In this document: one piece after another, positions 20,576-31,328 of the stretch
Layout: each line of letters starts with the position of its first letter
Position numbering within the stretch: the stretch's first letter is position 1
From: Bipolaris cookei
Lineage: Eukaryota > Ascomycota > Dothideomycetes > Pleosporales > Pleosporaceae
NCBI GenBank assembly: GCA_002286855.1
Contig: NRSV01000033.1
Span: 186,001 to 250,000 of the forward strand
DNA: 64,000 nt
Reading direction: 5' to 3'
The notes under the pieces: model-generated
Told to the model about the DNA's origin: nothing
The model's input: the letters and a program-made list of their open reading frames with translations, nothing else
Databases searched by the model: none
Translations under genes and position numbers: made by a program

Positions 20576-22848
20576 CTAATCCCCGAGCAAGATACCTTGT
20601 GTCGTCTTACTTCCGTTTTCTCGTGTTGCCTTGTTAATTGCGCACTGTCCCAGGGTCGTTAGTTCTTCGACTAGATCATCTATAGCCTGGATCTGGCGAA
20701 ATGCTTTTTCCATCCAAGGACTTATTGGGATTCTTCGAATCATGGGTGGGATGCTTTTCAACAGTTCAAGATCTTTATGAGATTGTGGCGCAAGAGGTCG
20801 GTGAAGAATACCGTAGAAAAGAGTGAGAAGGGCCGACATCGGGTAGTAGAGGACTATCCTAGAAGACGCATTGTGTTAGTGCACGGTTCATTTCAAGATT
20901 TTGCGATTTATTGATCAAGATCGAACATGGGACTATATGGGGGAGCGTCGATAAGTATACGTACCAAAAACAGTTCTCGTCGAGGAGATGGCTTGTCATT
21001 TGGAGATAGACCAACGACGACCGACTAGCCTCGATGCTCAACTCTAGACTGCTCCCCACACCCTCCATCTCATCTTGATTTCCAGAAATCCAAACCTGGC
21101 ATCTACTTGCTGCCTGGTGAATAGCAGCAACACACTGGTTATAGTCTAGATGCAGCATGACCGAAGGCATAGCCAATATGTCTTTTGGTAGTGTCGCACG
21201 CGTAAATGCAACAGTGGGCCTGTATGAAAGGGGGACAGATAGTCTCCAACATTCGAGGTCATCGTCTAGCTCACGAATATCTCTCAAAATTTCCGCATCC
21301 GTTTTCCTTAATGCGCGAGCCGAGTATAGAGCGCTGTAAGCCTTTGACTTGATGATGCTCAACCATGGGGAACTGGGGAAGGTGTGTGCATTCTCGAAGC
21401 CCGTTTCGACCCTAAAGCCCATCATTTGCGGAAAAATCCGCTGAGCGTAGGTTGGTGGAATACTGATATCACAATGCTCGTCTTGCAGACATGGCGGCTG
21501 TCCCGTTCGGAGTGATAACTCTTTGTCCATGATGTAAATCATCCAGAAAATGTTCCGTAATAGATATCGCTCGCGATATGAAGGATTCGCGGATACGATG
21601 TTCACATCATCACACGAAGGATAGGTCGTGGTATGTGCACCGAGCATGTATATGATTCGGGTAGCGACCGAATCTTGAATAAGAGCATTTGCAAGGTCCC
21701 CAGAAAAGAGATGGTACATCATCTTAACTAATATTCAGCCAATGTACGACGCGATGGACTCAAAAGGACACTGATACATACCAACATACACGACGTTTGC
21801 AATGTTTCCACCGTTACAGGTCGAGTGTACGTCGTCAATATCCGATGCGCCGTCCATGAATATTTCTCCGCATTCGAGGTTATCTTTACCGATTGGCAGA
21901 CGTTGAAGAAGGACACAAATGCCAGAAAAGCAAATATGCAGGCCTGTGCATTGTAAACGTCATCGGATGGGCCGCTTAATGTTGATGAGTAGGCCACAGA
22001 AATTGTAGCCTGAAGTCGAACAGGATCAACAAGGGGAAAGACGCAGCAGAGTAACGATTGGTGGTATAGGGCTAAACACTTCTCGACTACTTGTCGATCT
22101 GGCATGTTAATCGGCAAATTCACGTTGACTGCATCAACCGATGAACCCCAGTCTGAACGGGCGATACTATGCCAGGACTGGCGGAGTGCGGTAATTCGCT
22201 CAAGTGACGCATCTTGGCCTGTACGGGAGCGGATCCATTGTTCACCAAGCTCCGAAAACACGGGAATGCCGCTGCTTGAGTTAAAAGATCCTAGTCGCCA
22301 ACCTGCAAAATGAAGGGAGCCCAGGGTGGGTTGCTCAATGGACGACGGCGTTGAAATATCGCGTGCTTCGTTATTGTAGTCATCCTCCCTGGTGAGTGAA
22401 GTATCTGTTGCTAACTTTGAAGGACCTGATAAGGGTTCACGGGGTAGAGATGCACCTTTCTTTTGTTCTAGTGATTTGGCCAGAAGTCGTTCCAGTCGAT
22501 CGACACGGTCCAGTAGCTGGCTGCGATGCTGCCTACTGACAAGGGTGAGCGAAATAGCACAAAAACGGCGAATAGCTTTTTTGCATACTTAGAACGCCTT
22601 TTCCTTACGACTTTCCTTTCGTACGAACACTGCAAGCCACGATGAGCACACCAATTGCACTGTGGGGCAGCTCCATCGCATTTAATCTGCAGAGCTCAAC
22701 GACGACATTAGTAACTGGACGCAAACAGCCACAACGTTGTCGGCTATGAGCGAAAGCTGCTGACCTTCTTGTTGTAGCAGACATCACATGCCCTGGTGAT
22801 GCGCTTCGGCTTCTGTGATTCGATTGACTGATCCTCACTTGTATCCAT
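20576..22848 (-). CDS. Zn2Cys6 transcription factor with fungal_trans domain
   Basis: Starts at the ATG at 22848 and appears intact. The zinc cluster is split by an intron at 22687-22764. Cys21 and Cys24 (ACDVCYNKK) lie on exon 1, and IKCDGAAPQCNWC with GLQCSYERK on exon 2. A basic linker and a short coiled coil (QLLDRVDRLERLL) follow, then the regulatory domain with a segment SYRERYLLRNIFWMIYIMDK typical of fungal_trans. Further introns are supported near 22530 (AA|GTATGC), near 21730-21780 and at about 20860-20965 (TG|GTACGT to CTAG|G), the last restoring CFWIVLYYPMSALL. The stop is at 20576. It is divergent to the ABC transporter across 725 bp, so that pump is a likely target (inference). 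Confidence 0.87.
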
Positions 22849-23573
22849 TATCTCAGGCTCCATTCGGTTAGACTGTTTTCCTTGCCTCACCTAACAGAAA
22901 TTATGGAACATGCAACTATGCACACGGAAGCGATTTTGGTTCCTCAAGTACCGAGAAGGTTGTTCAGGCCAGGGAAGCAACTCGTGCATCCGGGTCGATG
23001 CGGAAGAAGAACGGAGACGGATCCACTTCCGAAGACCGACGTTTGGAAATTTAGGAGCTCAACCAAACTTGATAAGCATAATAAGGTTTCGGACATGTTC
23101 CGAGAGTTCCGCTTACATAACAAAGAGCTCATGATGCTAGCCAAATCCGGATCGTGTCTGAAACGTAAGCACGTTTGACTAACTAGCCCTTTCCCGTTGT
23201 TGACTTTCTATCACTATCTAGCCGTGAGAATTACGAATGCTCTATCAGTTCAGCTCAAAAAAGGGACAAAGGAATGCTCCATTGTAATATCATTTCCCTG
23301 GCCGTGGGCTTTGTTTACTTCCGAGATAGTGACGAATCCCAACTTTTGTACGAAAGTCATCAATGTCTTCGTCCGACCTCCGATATCATAAATGTCTTAT
23401 CTTATCTTTTCTACTATTAATTACCTCTCGATATCCCTTTGCTTTGTTAAGAAACGTTTCCACTCTTTTCCTTTCATAATAGACCTTTGGCTGCTATTCT
23501 GATATGGTCTTCTTCCCTATCACCATTTTGACTCCTTAGATTCAAAACTCCATATCTTGAAAAAACGATCATC
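22849..23573. promoter_or_regulatory. Divergent promoter of regulator and ABC transporter
   Basis: 725 bp separate the two start codons, so both promoters must lie here. No convincing paired CGG element was identified by eye. Confidence 0.5.
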
Positions 23574-26500
23574 ATGTTAGACCACCAGCGCTCAGAGACA
23601 AGCAACCCCCAGTCTCCTGGTCACCGCCTCTCCATGACCTCCCACCAAAGCCATCACAGCCACCATCATCGCGAGTCTGAAACTATTGCTGGAGAGATCC
23701 TGCGAACCTTGACCCGCCAGTCCACATACTCGGAAAGAGTTCGAGAAAGGGAGCTTCGTGATACCGAGGAAGCGGACATAGATGAGGCGAGGACTGGCGA
23801 TTGGAAAATGGCCCATGAGGTCAAAGAGATGAATGCAAACAATCGCGGACAAAAGCCAAAGCATTTGGGTGTCACTTGGCAGAACCTTACCGTGAAAGGG
23901 ATTGGCAAAAGCGCGATGATACAAGAAAACTTCCTCTCTCAGTTCAACATATGGCAGAAGATTGTCGAATCGAGGCAGCCCAGCAGTATGAAAACGATTC
24001 TGGAAAATTCACATGGCTGTGTCAAGCCTGGTGAGATGCTGCTGGTGCTCGGTCGACCTGGATCTGGTTGTACTACTCTGCTCAACATACTCGCCAACAA
24101 ACGCTCTGCTTATGCTGAGGTCCAAGGCGATGTCCGCTTTGGCAACCTGTCCCCGGCGGAAGCCTCCAAGTACCGTGGACAGATTGTCATCAACACCGAG
24201 CAAGAAATCTTTTTTCCAACTCTGACAGTTGGTCAAACCATGGATTTTGCTACAATGATGAAAATTCCTGACAAAGGCATTCGCGAGACGCAGACCGAAC
24301 AGGAATATCAACAGCAGATGAAGGAATTTTTGCTACGTTCTATGGGCATTGTACAGTAAGTAACACACGGTGCGAAATGCAAGATTGGTATCGCGTTGAA
24401 TGTAGCATTTCGCTTGATTCGACGTGGATTCTTCTTATCTCAAGAAATTTTGCTAACGTCTTACCGCAACTTCCAGTACACATGATACTAAAGTCGGGAA
24501 CGAGTATGTTCGTGGTGTTTCAGGTGGTGAGAGGAAGCGAGTGTCCATCGTCGAATGCTTGGCGACTCGAGCAAGCGTCTTCTGTTGGGATAACAGCACT
24601 CGCGGTCTTGACGCAAGTACTGCTCTGGAGTGGGCTAAGGCAATTCGAGCCATGACGACGATATTAGGTGTCACAACAATCGCAACACTATACCAGGCTG
24701 GAAACGGCATCTTCGAACAATTCGACAAAGTCCTAGTTCTCGACGAGGGCAAGCAGATTTTCTACGGCCCAAGAGATGAGGCACGTCCTTTTATGGAGCA
24801 GCTCGGGTTTCTATGTAATCCTTCAGCCAATATCGCAGATTTCCTGACTGGCATAACGGTCCCTTCTGAAAGAGCCATCCGGGCCGGCTTCGAAGCTTCA
24901 TTTCCTCGATCAGCTGATGCAATTCGTGAACGCTACGAGCAATCCAATATTCACCAGCGAATGCAATTGGAATATGCGTTTCCGGAATCAGACTACGCAC
25001 AGGCAAGCACAGAGGACTTCAAGCAGTCTGTTGCAATGGAGAAATCCAGACACCTTCCAAAGAACTCGCAGTTCACTGTCCCCCTAGGCAAGCAGATATT
25101 CACCGCTGTCATACGTCAATATCAAATTCTCTGGGGCGACAGAGTGACCTTCATCATTAACCAGGCATTTACCATTGTTATCTCATTGATAACTGGTAGC
25201 TTGTTCTACAAAACTCCCGATACAAGCAGTGGTATTTTCGGTAAAGGGGGTTCACTATTCATCAGTGTACTCTCCTTTGGTCTAATGGCACTCTCTGAAG
25301 TGACTAGTAGTTTTTCTGGAAGACCCGTTCTCGCCAAGCACAAGGAGTTTGCTTTCTACCATCCTGCTGCATTCTGCCTCGCACAGATCACCGCAGATGT
25401 TCCAATCATAGCTTCCCAAGTTACTACTTTCTCGCTGATCGTGTATTTCATGGTCGGACTGAAGCAGGATGCTGGTGCATTCTTCACGTATTGGGTTCTC
25501 CTATTCTCAGTTTTCATCTGCATGACTGCATTATTTCGACTGATTGGGGCTGCTTTCGATAAGTTCGACGATGCCTCAAAACTCTCCGGGTTTACGGTCT
25601 CGTCTTTGATCACGTATACGGGCTATATGATTCCAAAAACAGCCATGCATCCGTGGCTTGTCTGGATATACTGGATTAACCCGTTGGCTTATGGCTTTGA
25701 AAGTCTGATGGCTAATGGTATGTTGTGGACAAATTTCTTTTGCTCACGTTGATGTACAGGTTTCAGTGCTAATAATTTACTTTAGAGTTCAAAGGGCGAA
25801 CCATGCGTTGTGTCGCTCCCAACCTTATACCTTCCGGACCTGGCTACAATATGACTAGCAATAATGCCTGCGCTGGCGTTGGGGGAGCAGCAGTCGGAGC
25901 AAACTCCCTTAGTGGCGAAGAATATCTGGCTTCTCTCTCATATGCTGACAGTAATCTCTGGAGAAACTTCGGAATTCTTTGGGCGTGGTGGGTCTTGTTC
26001 ACCGCTCTGACTATGTTCTTCACGAGTCACTGGAAGAATACCTTTACCGGAGGTGACTCGCTTTTGGTCCCGCGCGAGAACATAAAGAAAGTGAAAACTG
26101 TCTTGGTAGCTGATGAAGAGTCTCAGACGAACGAAAAATTCCCTAGCTCCTCAGACTCGAGCGGTGTAGTCGTTTCCTCCGCGAGGGACACATCTGATGG
26201 ACTGATCCGCAATGAGTCTGTTTTCACTTGGAAAAACCTATCGTATACCGTCAAGACCCCAAATGGTCCACGGGTCTTACTAGATAATGTCCAAGGATGG
26301 ATAAAGCCGGGCACTTTGGGCGCTCTTATGGGATCTAGTGGCGGTAAGTTACTTGCTGTACACCCTTGGTTCATATTTGGTTTTTGCTGACATAGCATAC
26401 AGCTGGCAAGACTACGCTAATGGATGTTCTTGCTCAACGTAAAACCGAAGGGACAATCCACGGTTCTATCCTTGTCGACGGAAGACCTCTTCCGGTTTCA

Positions 26501-28232
26501 TTTCAACGTAGTGCTGGTTACTGTGAGCAATTAGACGTTCACGAACCGTACATGACTGTAAGGGAGGCTCTAGAATTCTCTGCTCTTCTGCGTCAGTCAG
26601 CGGATACGCCAAGGGCAGAGAAACTTCGCTATGTTGATACGGTTATTGATCTCCTCGAGCTCCGCGACTTGGAGCATACACTGATTGGTCGAGCTGGCGC
26701 AGGCCTCTCAATCGAACAAACAAAACGAGTCACTATAGGCGTTGAACTGGTAGCGAAGCCTAGCATCCTCATTTTCTTGGATGAGCCAACGAGTGGCTTG
26801 GATGGCCAGTCTGCGTTCAATACACTGCGGTTCCTTCGCAAGCTGGCTGGGGCTGGACAAGCCATTCTCTGCACGATCCATCAGCCCAGCGCGCAATTGT
26901 TCGCCGAGTTTGACACTCTTCTCCTGCTCACCAAAGGTGGCAAGACAGTTTATTTTGGAGACATCGGTACTAACGCAGCCACGATAAAAGACTACTTTGG
27001 ACGCAACGGAGCCCCATGTCCCTCAGAAGCGAACCCAGCAGAACACATGATCGACGTTGTTTCAGGCACTCTCTCGCAAGGCAAGGACTGGAATAAGGTG
27101 TGGTTGGAGTCTCCAGAGCACGCTAAAGTCACTGAAGAACTTGATCATATCATCGCTGAAGCTGCTGCACTGCCGCCTAAGAGCGTTGACGATGGAAAGG
27201 TTTTCGCCGCGGATATGTGGACCCAGATAAAGGTTGTCACACGCCGCATGAACCTCGCACTTTACAGGAACATTGATTACGTCAACAACAAAATAGCCCT
27301 ACACATTAGCTCTGCTCTGTTCAACGGATTCACCTTTTGGATGATTGGAAATAGCGTGGCAGACTTGCAACTGGCTCTGTTCGCCAACTTTAACTTCATT
27401 TTCGTCGCGCCCGGTGTATTTGCGCAGTTACAACCATTGTTCATCGAGCGGCGTGACATCTATGACGCTCGTGAAAAGAAGAGCAGGATTTATTGTGAGT
27501 TTCCCGCGTCCACAAGTTACAAGCATTCCTCTAATTTTTTATTCTGCAGCTTGGGTAGCTTTCGTCACGGGCGTGATTGTCAGTGAATTCGCCTATCTTG
27601 TCCTCTGCGCAGTTCTCTACTTCGTCTGCTTTTATTACACCGTGGGCTTCCCGTCATCTAGCAGTAGTGCTGGCGCTGTGTTTTTCATCATGCTCATTTA
27701 TGAGTTCATGTACACAGGCATAGGACAGTTCGTCGCTGCATACGCGCCCAACGCTCTCACTGCAATCCTCGTCAATCCAGTTGTCATCTCCGCCTTGACA
27801 TCATTCTGCGGTGTCCTACTCCCGTATAGCCAGGTCCAGCCATTTTGGCGTTATTGGATATACTACATCAATCCATTTACATATCTCATGGGCGGCTTGC
27901 TCACTTTTACTGTGTGGGACAAGGAGATTACCTGCAAAACGTCTGAATTTGCAGTGTTCGACCCACCAAGTGGCCAATCCTGCGGCGCTTACTTGGAACC
28001 ATATCTCCAAGGCGTGGGAAGATCAGCGAACTTGGTGAACCCAGATGCGATGCAAGCTTGCAGAGTGTGTCAGTACCGGAAAGGAAGTGATTACCTAGCC
28101 ACCCTCAATATCAAAGAGCACTACTATGGATGGAGGGATATCGGAATATGCGTTATATTTGTTCTGAGCTCGTACGGTTTGGTTTATGCGCTTATGAAGT
28201 TGAGAACAAAGACTTCGAAGAAGGCAGAGTGA
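23574..28232 (+). CDS. PDR-type ABC transporter (ABCG, full size)
   Basis: Five exons: 23574-24355, 24477-25717, 25786-26343, 26403-27494 and 27550-28232. All joints keep phase and give 1,451 residues, the usual size of fungal PDR pumps. The layout is NBD-TMD-NBD-TMD. NBD1 has the degenerate fungal Walker A GRPGSGCTT (from about residue 160), signature VSGGERKR and Walker B ending FCWDNSTRGLD. NBD2 has canonical GSSGAGKTTL, an unusual signature LSIEQTKRVTIG and Walker B IFLDEPTSGLD. Each half carries about six membrane spans and a Cys-rich extracellular loop. Such pumps at the plasma membrane export azoles, plant defence compounds or own metabolites. The divergent Zn2Cys6 gene is the probable regulator. 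Confidence 0.96.
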
Positions 28233-28376
28233 TGCAGGTGGATAGGTTCATTTTTTTCAAAGACCGCCATTATATATCTAAGAGAGTTTACTATTCGAAA
28301 AGCAGCAGGATTATCAGGATTGTATAGTAGAAGACTTGAACGGTGTTTTATGCTTGTGGAAGTGATAGACTAGAAT

Positions 28377-29024
28377 TTATACTTGCGGCAGAAGCAGCGG
28401 GTCTTGTAATAAGCGTTTCATGTCTTCAGAGAATAATGGCAATGTTATGTCAGCTCTATTGTCTTTCCAGGTTCTTGGAGATGTATTTGAAGACGATGTG
28501 AAATTTGTTGGTGGCCCGTCGACAATGAGAATGCACCCATCCAAGCATAGTATAACACCATCAGCGTATCGAATGAGTAAGCTTAGCCCGAAGTCGACTT
28601 CATATATGCCCGCTCGGGCCCAAGTTGTCACAATTATGTGCCTCTGGCCTAGGAAACCCTGCCAAATCCGTTGGAGTGACATTTCGTATGCGATACTGTG
28701 GAGGTGAGCCGCTAGTCGTTGCGCATCATTGACTGTCAATGTTTCGCGTATGCGCTGTGCGATCTCCCCAAGAGAGGTCCTAGCGACTTGCGAGGCAGTC
28801 GACTCAATGTTCAGCATCATGGTTGGTGATCCGATGAAGCCGACATCAAGCTTGAGTACTGGTCTAGTACCAAGCACGAGATCGCAATCGACTGATCCTT
28901 GCTCCTCCTGAAGACCACGAGCACGCACCACGCCCAACCAGATATGGGCCAACAAGGCGCCGTGCTTGCTGATTCTCAAATCTGGCAATCTGATGGAGAT
29001 GTCTTCAGAGATGTCAACAATCAA
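28377..29024 (-). pseudogene. Truncated BAHD-type acyltransferase (C-terminal half)
   Basis: A 215-codon leftward frame matches the C-terminal half of fungal transferase-family (PF02458) enzymes such as trichothecene-3-O-acetyltransferase relatives. The structural motif DFGxx appears as EVDFGLSLL, followed by YADGVILCLDG. The N-terminal half with the catalytic HxxxD motif is absent. Upstream of 29030 only non-coding sequence and a retroelement tail appear. The gene was therefore cut, probably by an insertion or deletion at the repeat island, and is not expected to be active. Confidence 0.7.
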
Positions 29025-29369
29025 GCTGGATTGACTCGAGGATCATAGCAATAACTAAGCTAAATAAAGGCCGAAGTACCACAGCCACACTCTACAGTAC
29101 TGTTGGAATCAATTAGGACTCGAACGAGTCTTACGGATAAGCAATACTGATTGGTTGACACGAGCAGTGGCAGGAACGTCGTTGTCCCCGCTGCTTACCG
29201 AATCGTGCGTCTGCGTCTGTGTGCGCAGGCGCTGTAAATACTGGACACAATAGCAGATACAGACAATCAATCCGCTTCTTCACCATAGTATTGCAGCTGC
29301 AAGTTGATTCACCCCGTGATACCTTTATCGCGCCAACAAGCACAAGCCCCCAAATTGTAAACAATTACC

Positions 29370-29446
29370 CCATAGAACGGCCTTCAGGCAAATTCTTAGA
29401 TAGCCTCGAGCTGCATAGACTCTAATGGAACAATAATAATAATAAT
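29370..29446 (+). repeat. Non-LTR retroelement tail, copy 1
   Basis: The segment from ATAGAACGGCC to the (AAT)n run at the end matches 51993-52080. Shared strings include CGAGCTGCATA and AGACTCTAATG. A simple-repeat end suggests the 3' tail of a non-LTR element inserted rightward. Its 5' limit is unclear; 29050-29370 has no gene. Confidence 0.55.
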
Positions 29447-29465
29447 GATAATATTAGAATTAGGT

Positions 29466-29694
29466 CGCTCTAGTAGTAGGACTACTACAGGTAACTAAGT
29501 CGGAGTGGTAAGGTGAGTAGTTCTAATGTCTACTATTCGGCATATTCATTGTGTTGTTGTCTGTCTACTACGCGTACGCGGCAACGTGTATTGTGTGCAC
29601 ACGCGCAGCACTGGCCACCGCGTGGCGCCATTCTCTCGCCCAGGCTCTGAACTTTCTTCTACCAACCTGGACAGGACTCGCATATTCTCAACAA
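29466..29694 (+). repeat. LTR remnant, copy 2
   Basis: About 229 bp, the inverted counterpart of 19501-19727, ending CATATTCTCAACA. The 5' TG end was not found, so it is probably truncated. Confidence 0.6.
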
Positions 29695-29699
29695 ATAAT

Positions 29700-30023
29700 A
29701 ATAATGAGTCAAGGATCAAGCTGATTCAAGCCAAGCTGAGTCAAGCTGAGTCAAGCTTGATAGGCCTTTGTGCAAACAGTGAAGCCATTAGTTTTGCAGT
29801 AACGTCTTTTTTTTATAAGGGCCTGTTCGGTTTCCAGCTTCAGTTTCAGTTGCAGTTCCAGTAGTGGCGTTTTTAGTCAAATTTGGCGTCCAGTTAAGCT
29901 ATACTAAATTTGATCAAGAAACTGGCCAGCTGTTCGGCAGCTAATTTTTCAGTTTCAATTCGCTAGTGGGTTAACGTCATTTTATCGTCCTTACCTGTAA
30001 CCAGTCAGTCAACATTCTCAAAT
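29700..30023. other. Repeat-rich left part of the Myb/SANT-histone element
   Basis: Contains short tandem repeats (AAGCTGAGTC type at about 29720-29755 and CAGTTT/CAGTTC hexamers at about 29840-29865). This may be the left end of the mobile unit carrying the two following relics, but no matching right end was identified. Confidence 0.35.
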
Positions 30024-30695
30024 ATGGATCAAGGATTATTACCGCAGTCCTCACCGTCCGCTTACATGTACGCCGTGATAGCCCGGCGATCCCTACCAGT
30101 CGTCGCGTCACAGTCGTAATATACTACGTGGCAGCCGTCGCAGCCGTAGCAGCCGTCGCAGCCGTCACCTCCGCTGTTGTTTCCCAGTATCTCGCTCCGA
30201 TAGCGAGTTATTTGGTCGATGGGGATGGAGGATACCTTGATTGCCTCGCTCTTAGAAGCAGTTAGGGCGGGGCAAAGGGCGGATAGTTCTTTCAAAAAGT
30301 CTGCTTGGGTTGCTGCGCGAGCGGCTGTCCAACATATTAGCCCAGTTAACGTTACGATAAAGAACTGTCAAACCAAATTTGATACCTTCAAGAAAGATTG
30401 GAAGCCGTGGGAGACTCTGATATCACGATCAGGCTTCAGCGTCAACGAGACTGGTTGCGTTACTAGCGACGAACGTGCGCTGGACGAGTACTTTGAGGCT
30501 CACCCTGCTGCTGCAAAATTTAGATACCGGCCGCTGAGAGCAGCAGATAGTCTCCACCAGTTGTTCAGTGATTATACTACAGGTGACGATTACGCCCCAA
30601 AGGTTGGAATTCAACTCCCCGAATTCAAAACTGAAAAAACAAAACCCCAAATTCAACATCATAAAAATAAATATAACACCACTAACCTTGTTTAG
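30024..30695 (+). pseudogene. Myb/SANT-like DNA-binding protein of a DNA transposon
   Basis: One frame runs from the ATG at 30024 to 30695, broken by three stops within the first 65 codons (TAA after VASQS, TAG after PSQP, TAG after SISLR). The first two sit in a Gln/Pro repeat where CAA/CAG is expected. The remaining stretch matches Myb/SANT-like domains (Myb_DNA-bind_3 type) found with PIF/Harbinger and related elements: FKKSAWVAARAAV, then NCQTKFDTFKKDWKPWETL, then SGFSVNETG and EYFEAHPAAAKFRYRPL. No nuclease ORF accompanies it. It is transcribed away from the histone relic. Confidence 0.7.
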
Positions 30696-30883
30696 TGTAT
30701 GTGGAAGTTAGTACGATTAGTGCACGCTCTACACAGCTATTGCTTTAGCTATTACATTAGGAAAAAAGATTGATTAGAAGTGACAAAACCTAATAACTCC
30801 TGGGTATAATCTGTTCAACTTTGTAGGGTAGGATACTAGGGTTATACTAGATGAAATGTAGCCACGCTATAGCCTAATGAAGC

Positions 30884-31286
30884 CTATGCGCCTCCATTTT
30901 TGTGCGCCCCAGTCATTACCGCCTGCAAGATAGTATGGTAGCCACCTAGCATACTCGCAATGCGAATAACGTGTTCTATATCCTTTTTCATGATTATGAC
31001 GCGCTTGGCATGGATAGCAGCTAGGTTAGTGACTCTAGCTAAATGTTAGACTATTACATCAACTATTACATTAATAACATACCTTCGAATAGCGTTACTA
31101 GGAACGACTCTGCAGCCTACTGGAGGAATTTTATTGCTAGGCTCTGCCATCTAATATACGTACCAACGATGCCCATGTCCTTAAGTACATCTTCATAAAC
31201 CTCTCGAACGAGCCTAGTAAACACTGTGGTAGGGATAAGTGTTCCAGTCGTTTTCTGGTAATATCTGATCTCCCTTAGAACCGAAC
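30884..31286 (-). pseudogene. Histone H3-like (CenH3-like?) relic
   Basis: Leftward translation gives VLREIRYYQKTTGTLI, FTRLVREVYEDV, then YIRWQSLAIKFLQ, a TAG, AAESFLVTLFE. After an intron (donor G|GTATGT at about 31082) comes TNLAAIHAKRVIIMKKDIE. These align in order with the H3 histone-fold helices: REIRRYQKST, FxRLVREI, RWQSxA, EAAExxLVxLFE and TNLxAIHAKRVTIM. The loop before RWQS is longer than in canonical H3, a feature of CenH3 proteins, and IMKKD is also CenH3-like. The tail after IE is novel and ends at 30884. The N-terminal tail is not visible: the first seen exon starts after an acceptor at 31287, and DDE element C begins at 31329. Decayed, at least one stop. Confidence 0.7.
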
Positions 31287-31328
31287 CTATTAAACTTAGT
31301 AGGTGGCAAGTTATATAAGAATTGAACA

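Noticed and set aside
22882..23178. 98-codon rightward ORF in the divergent promoter
   Set aside because: Translation has no similarity and it overlaps the expected promoter/5' UTR region of the regulator and pump.
29105..29160. Palindrome GGACTCGAACGAGTC as a possible tRNA T-arm
   Set aside because: It is a self-complementary string; no other tRNA arms surround it in either orientation.
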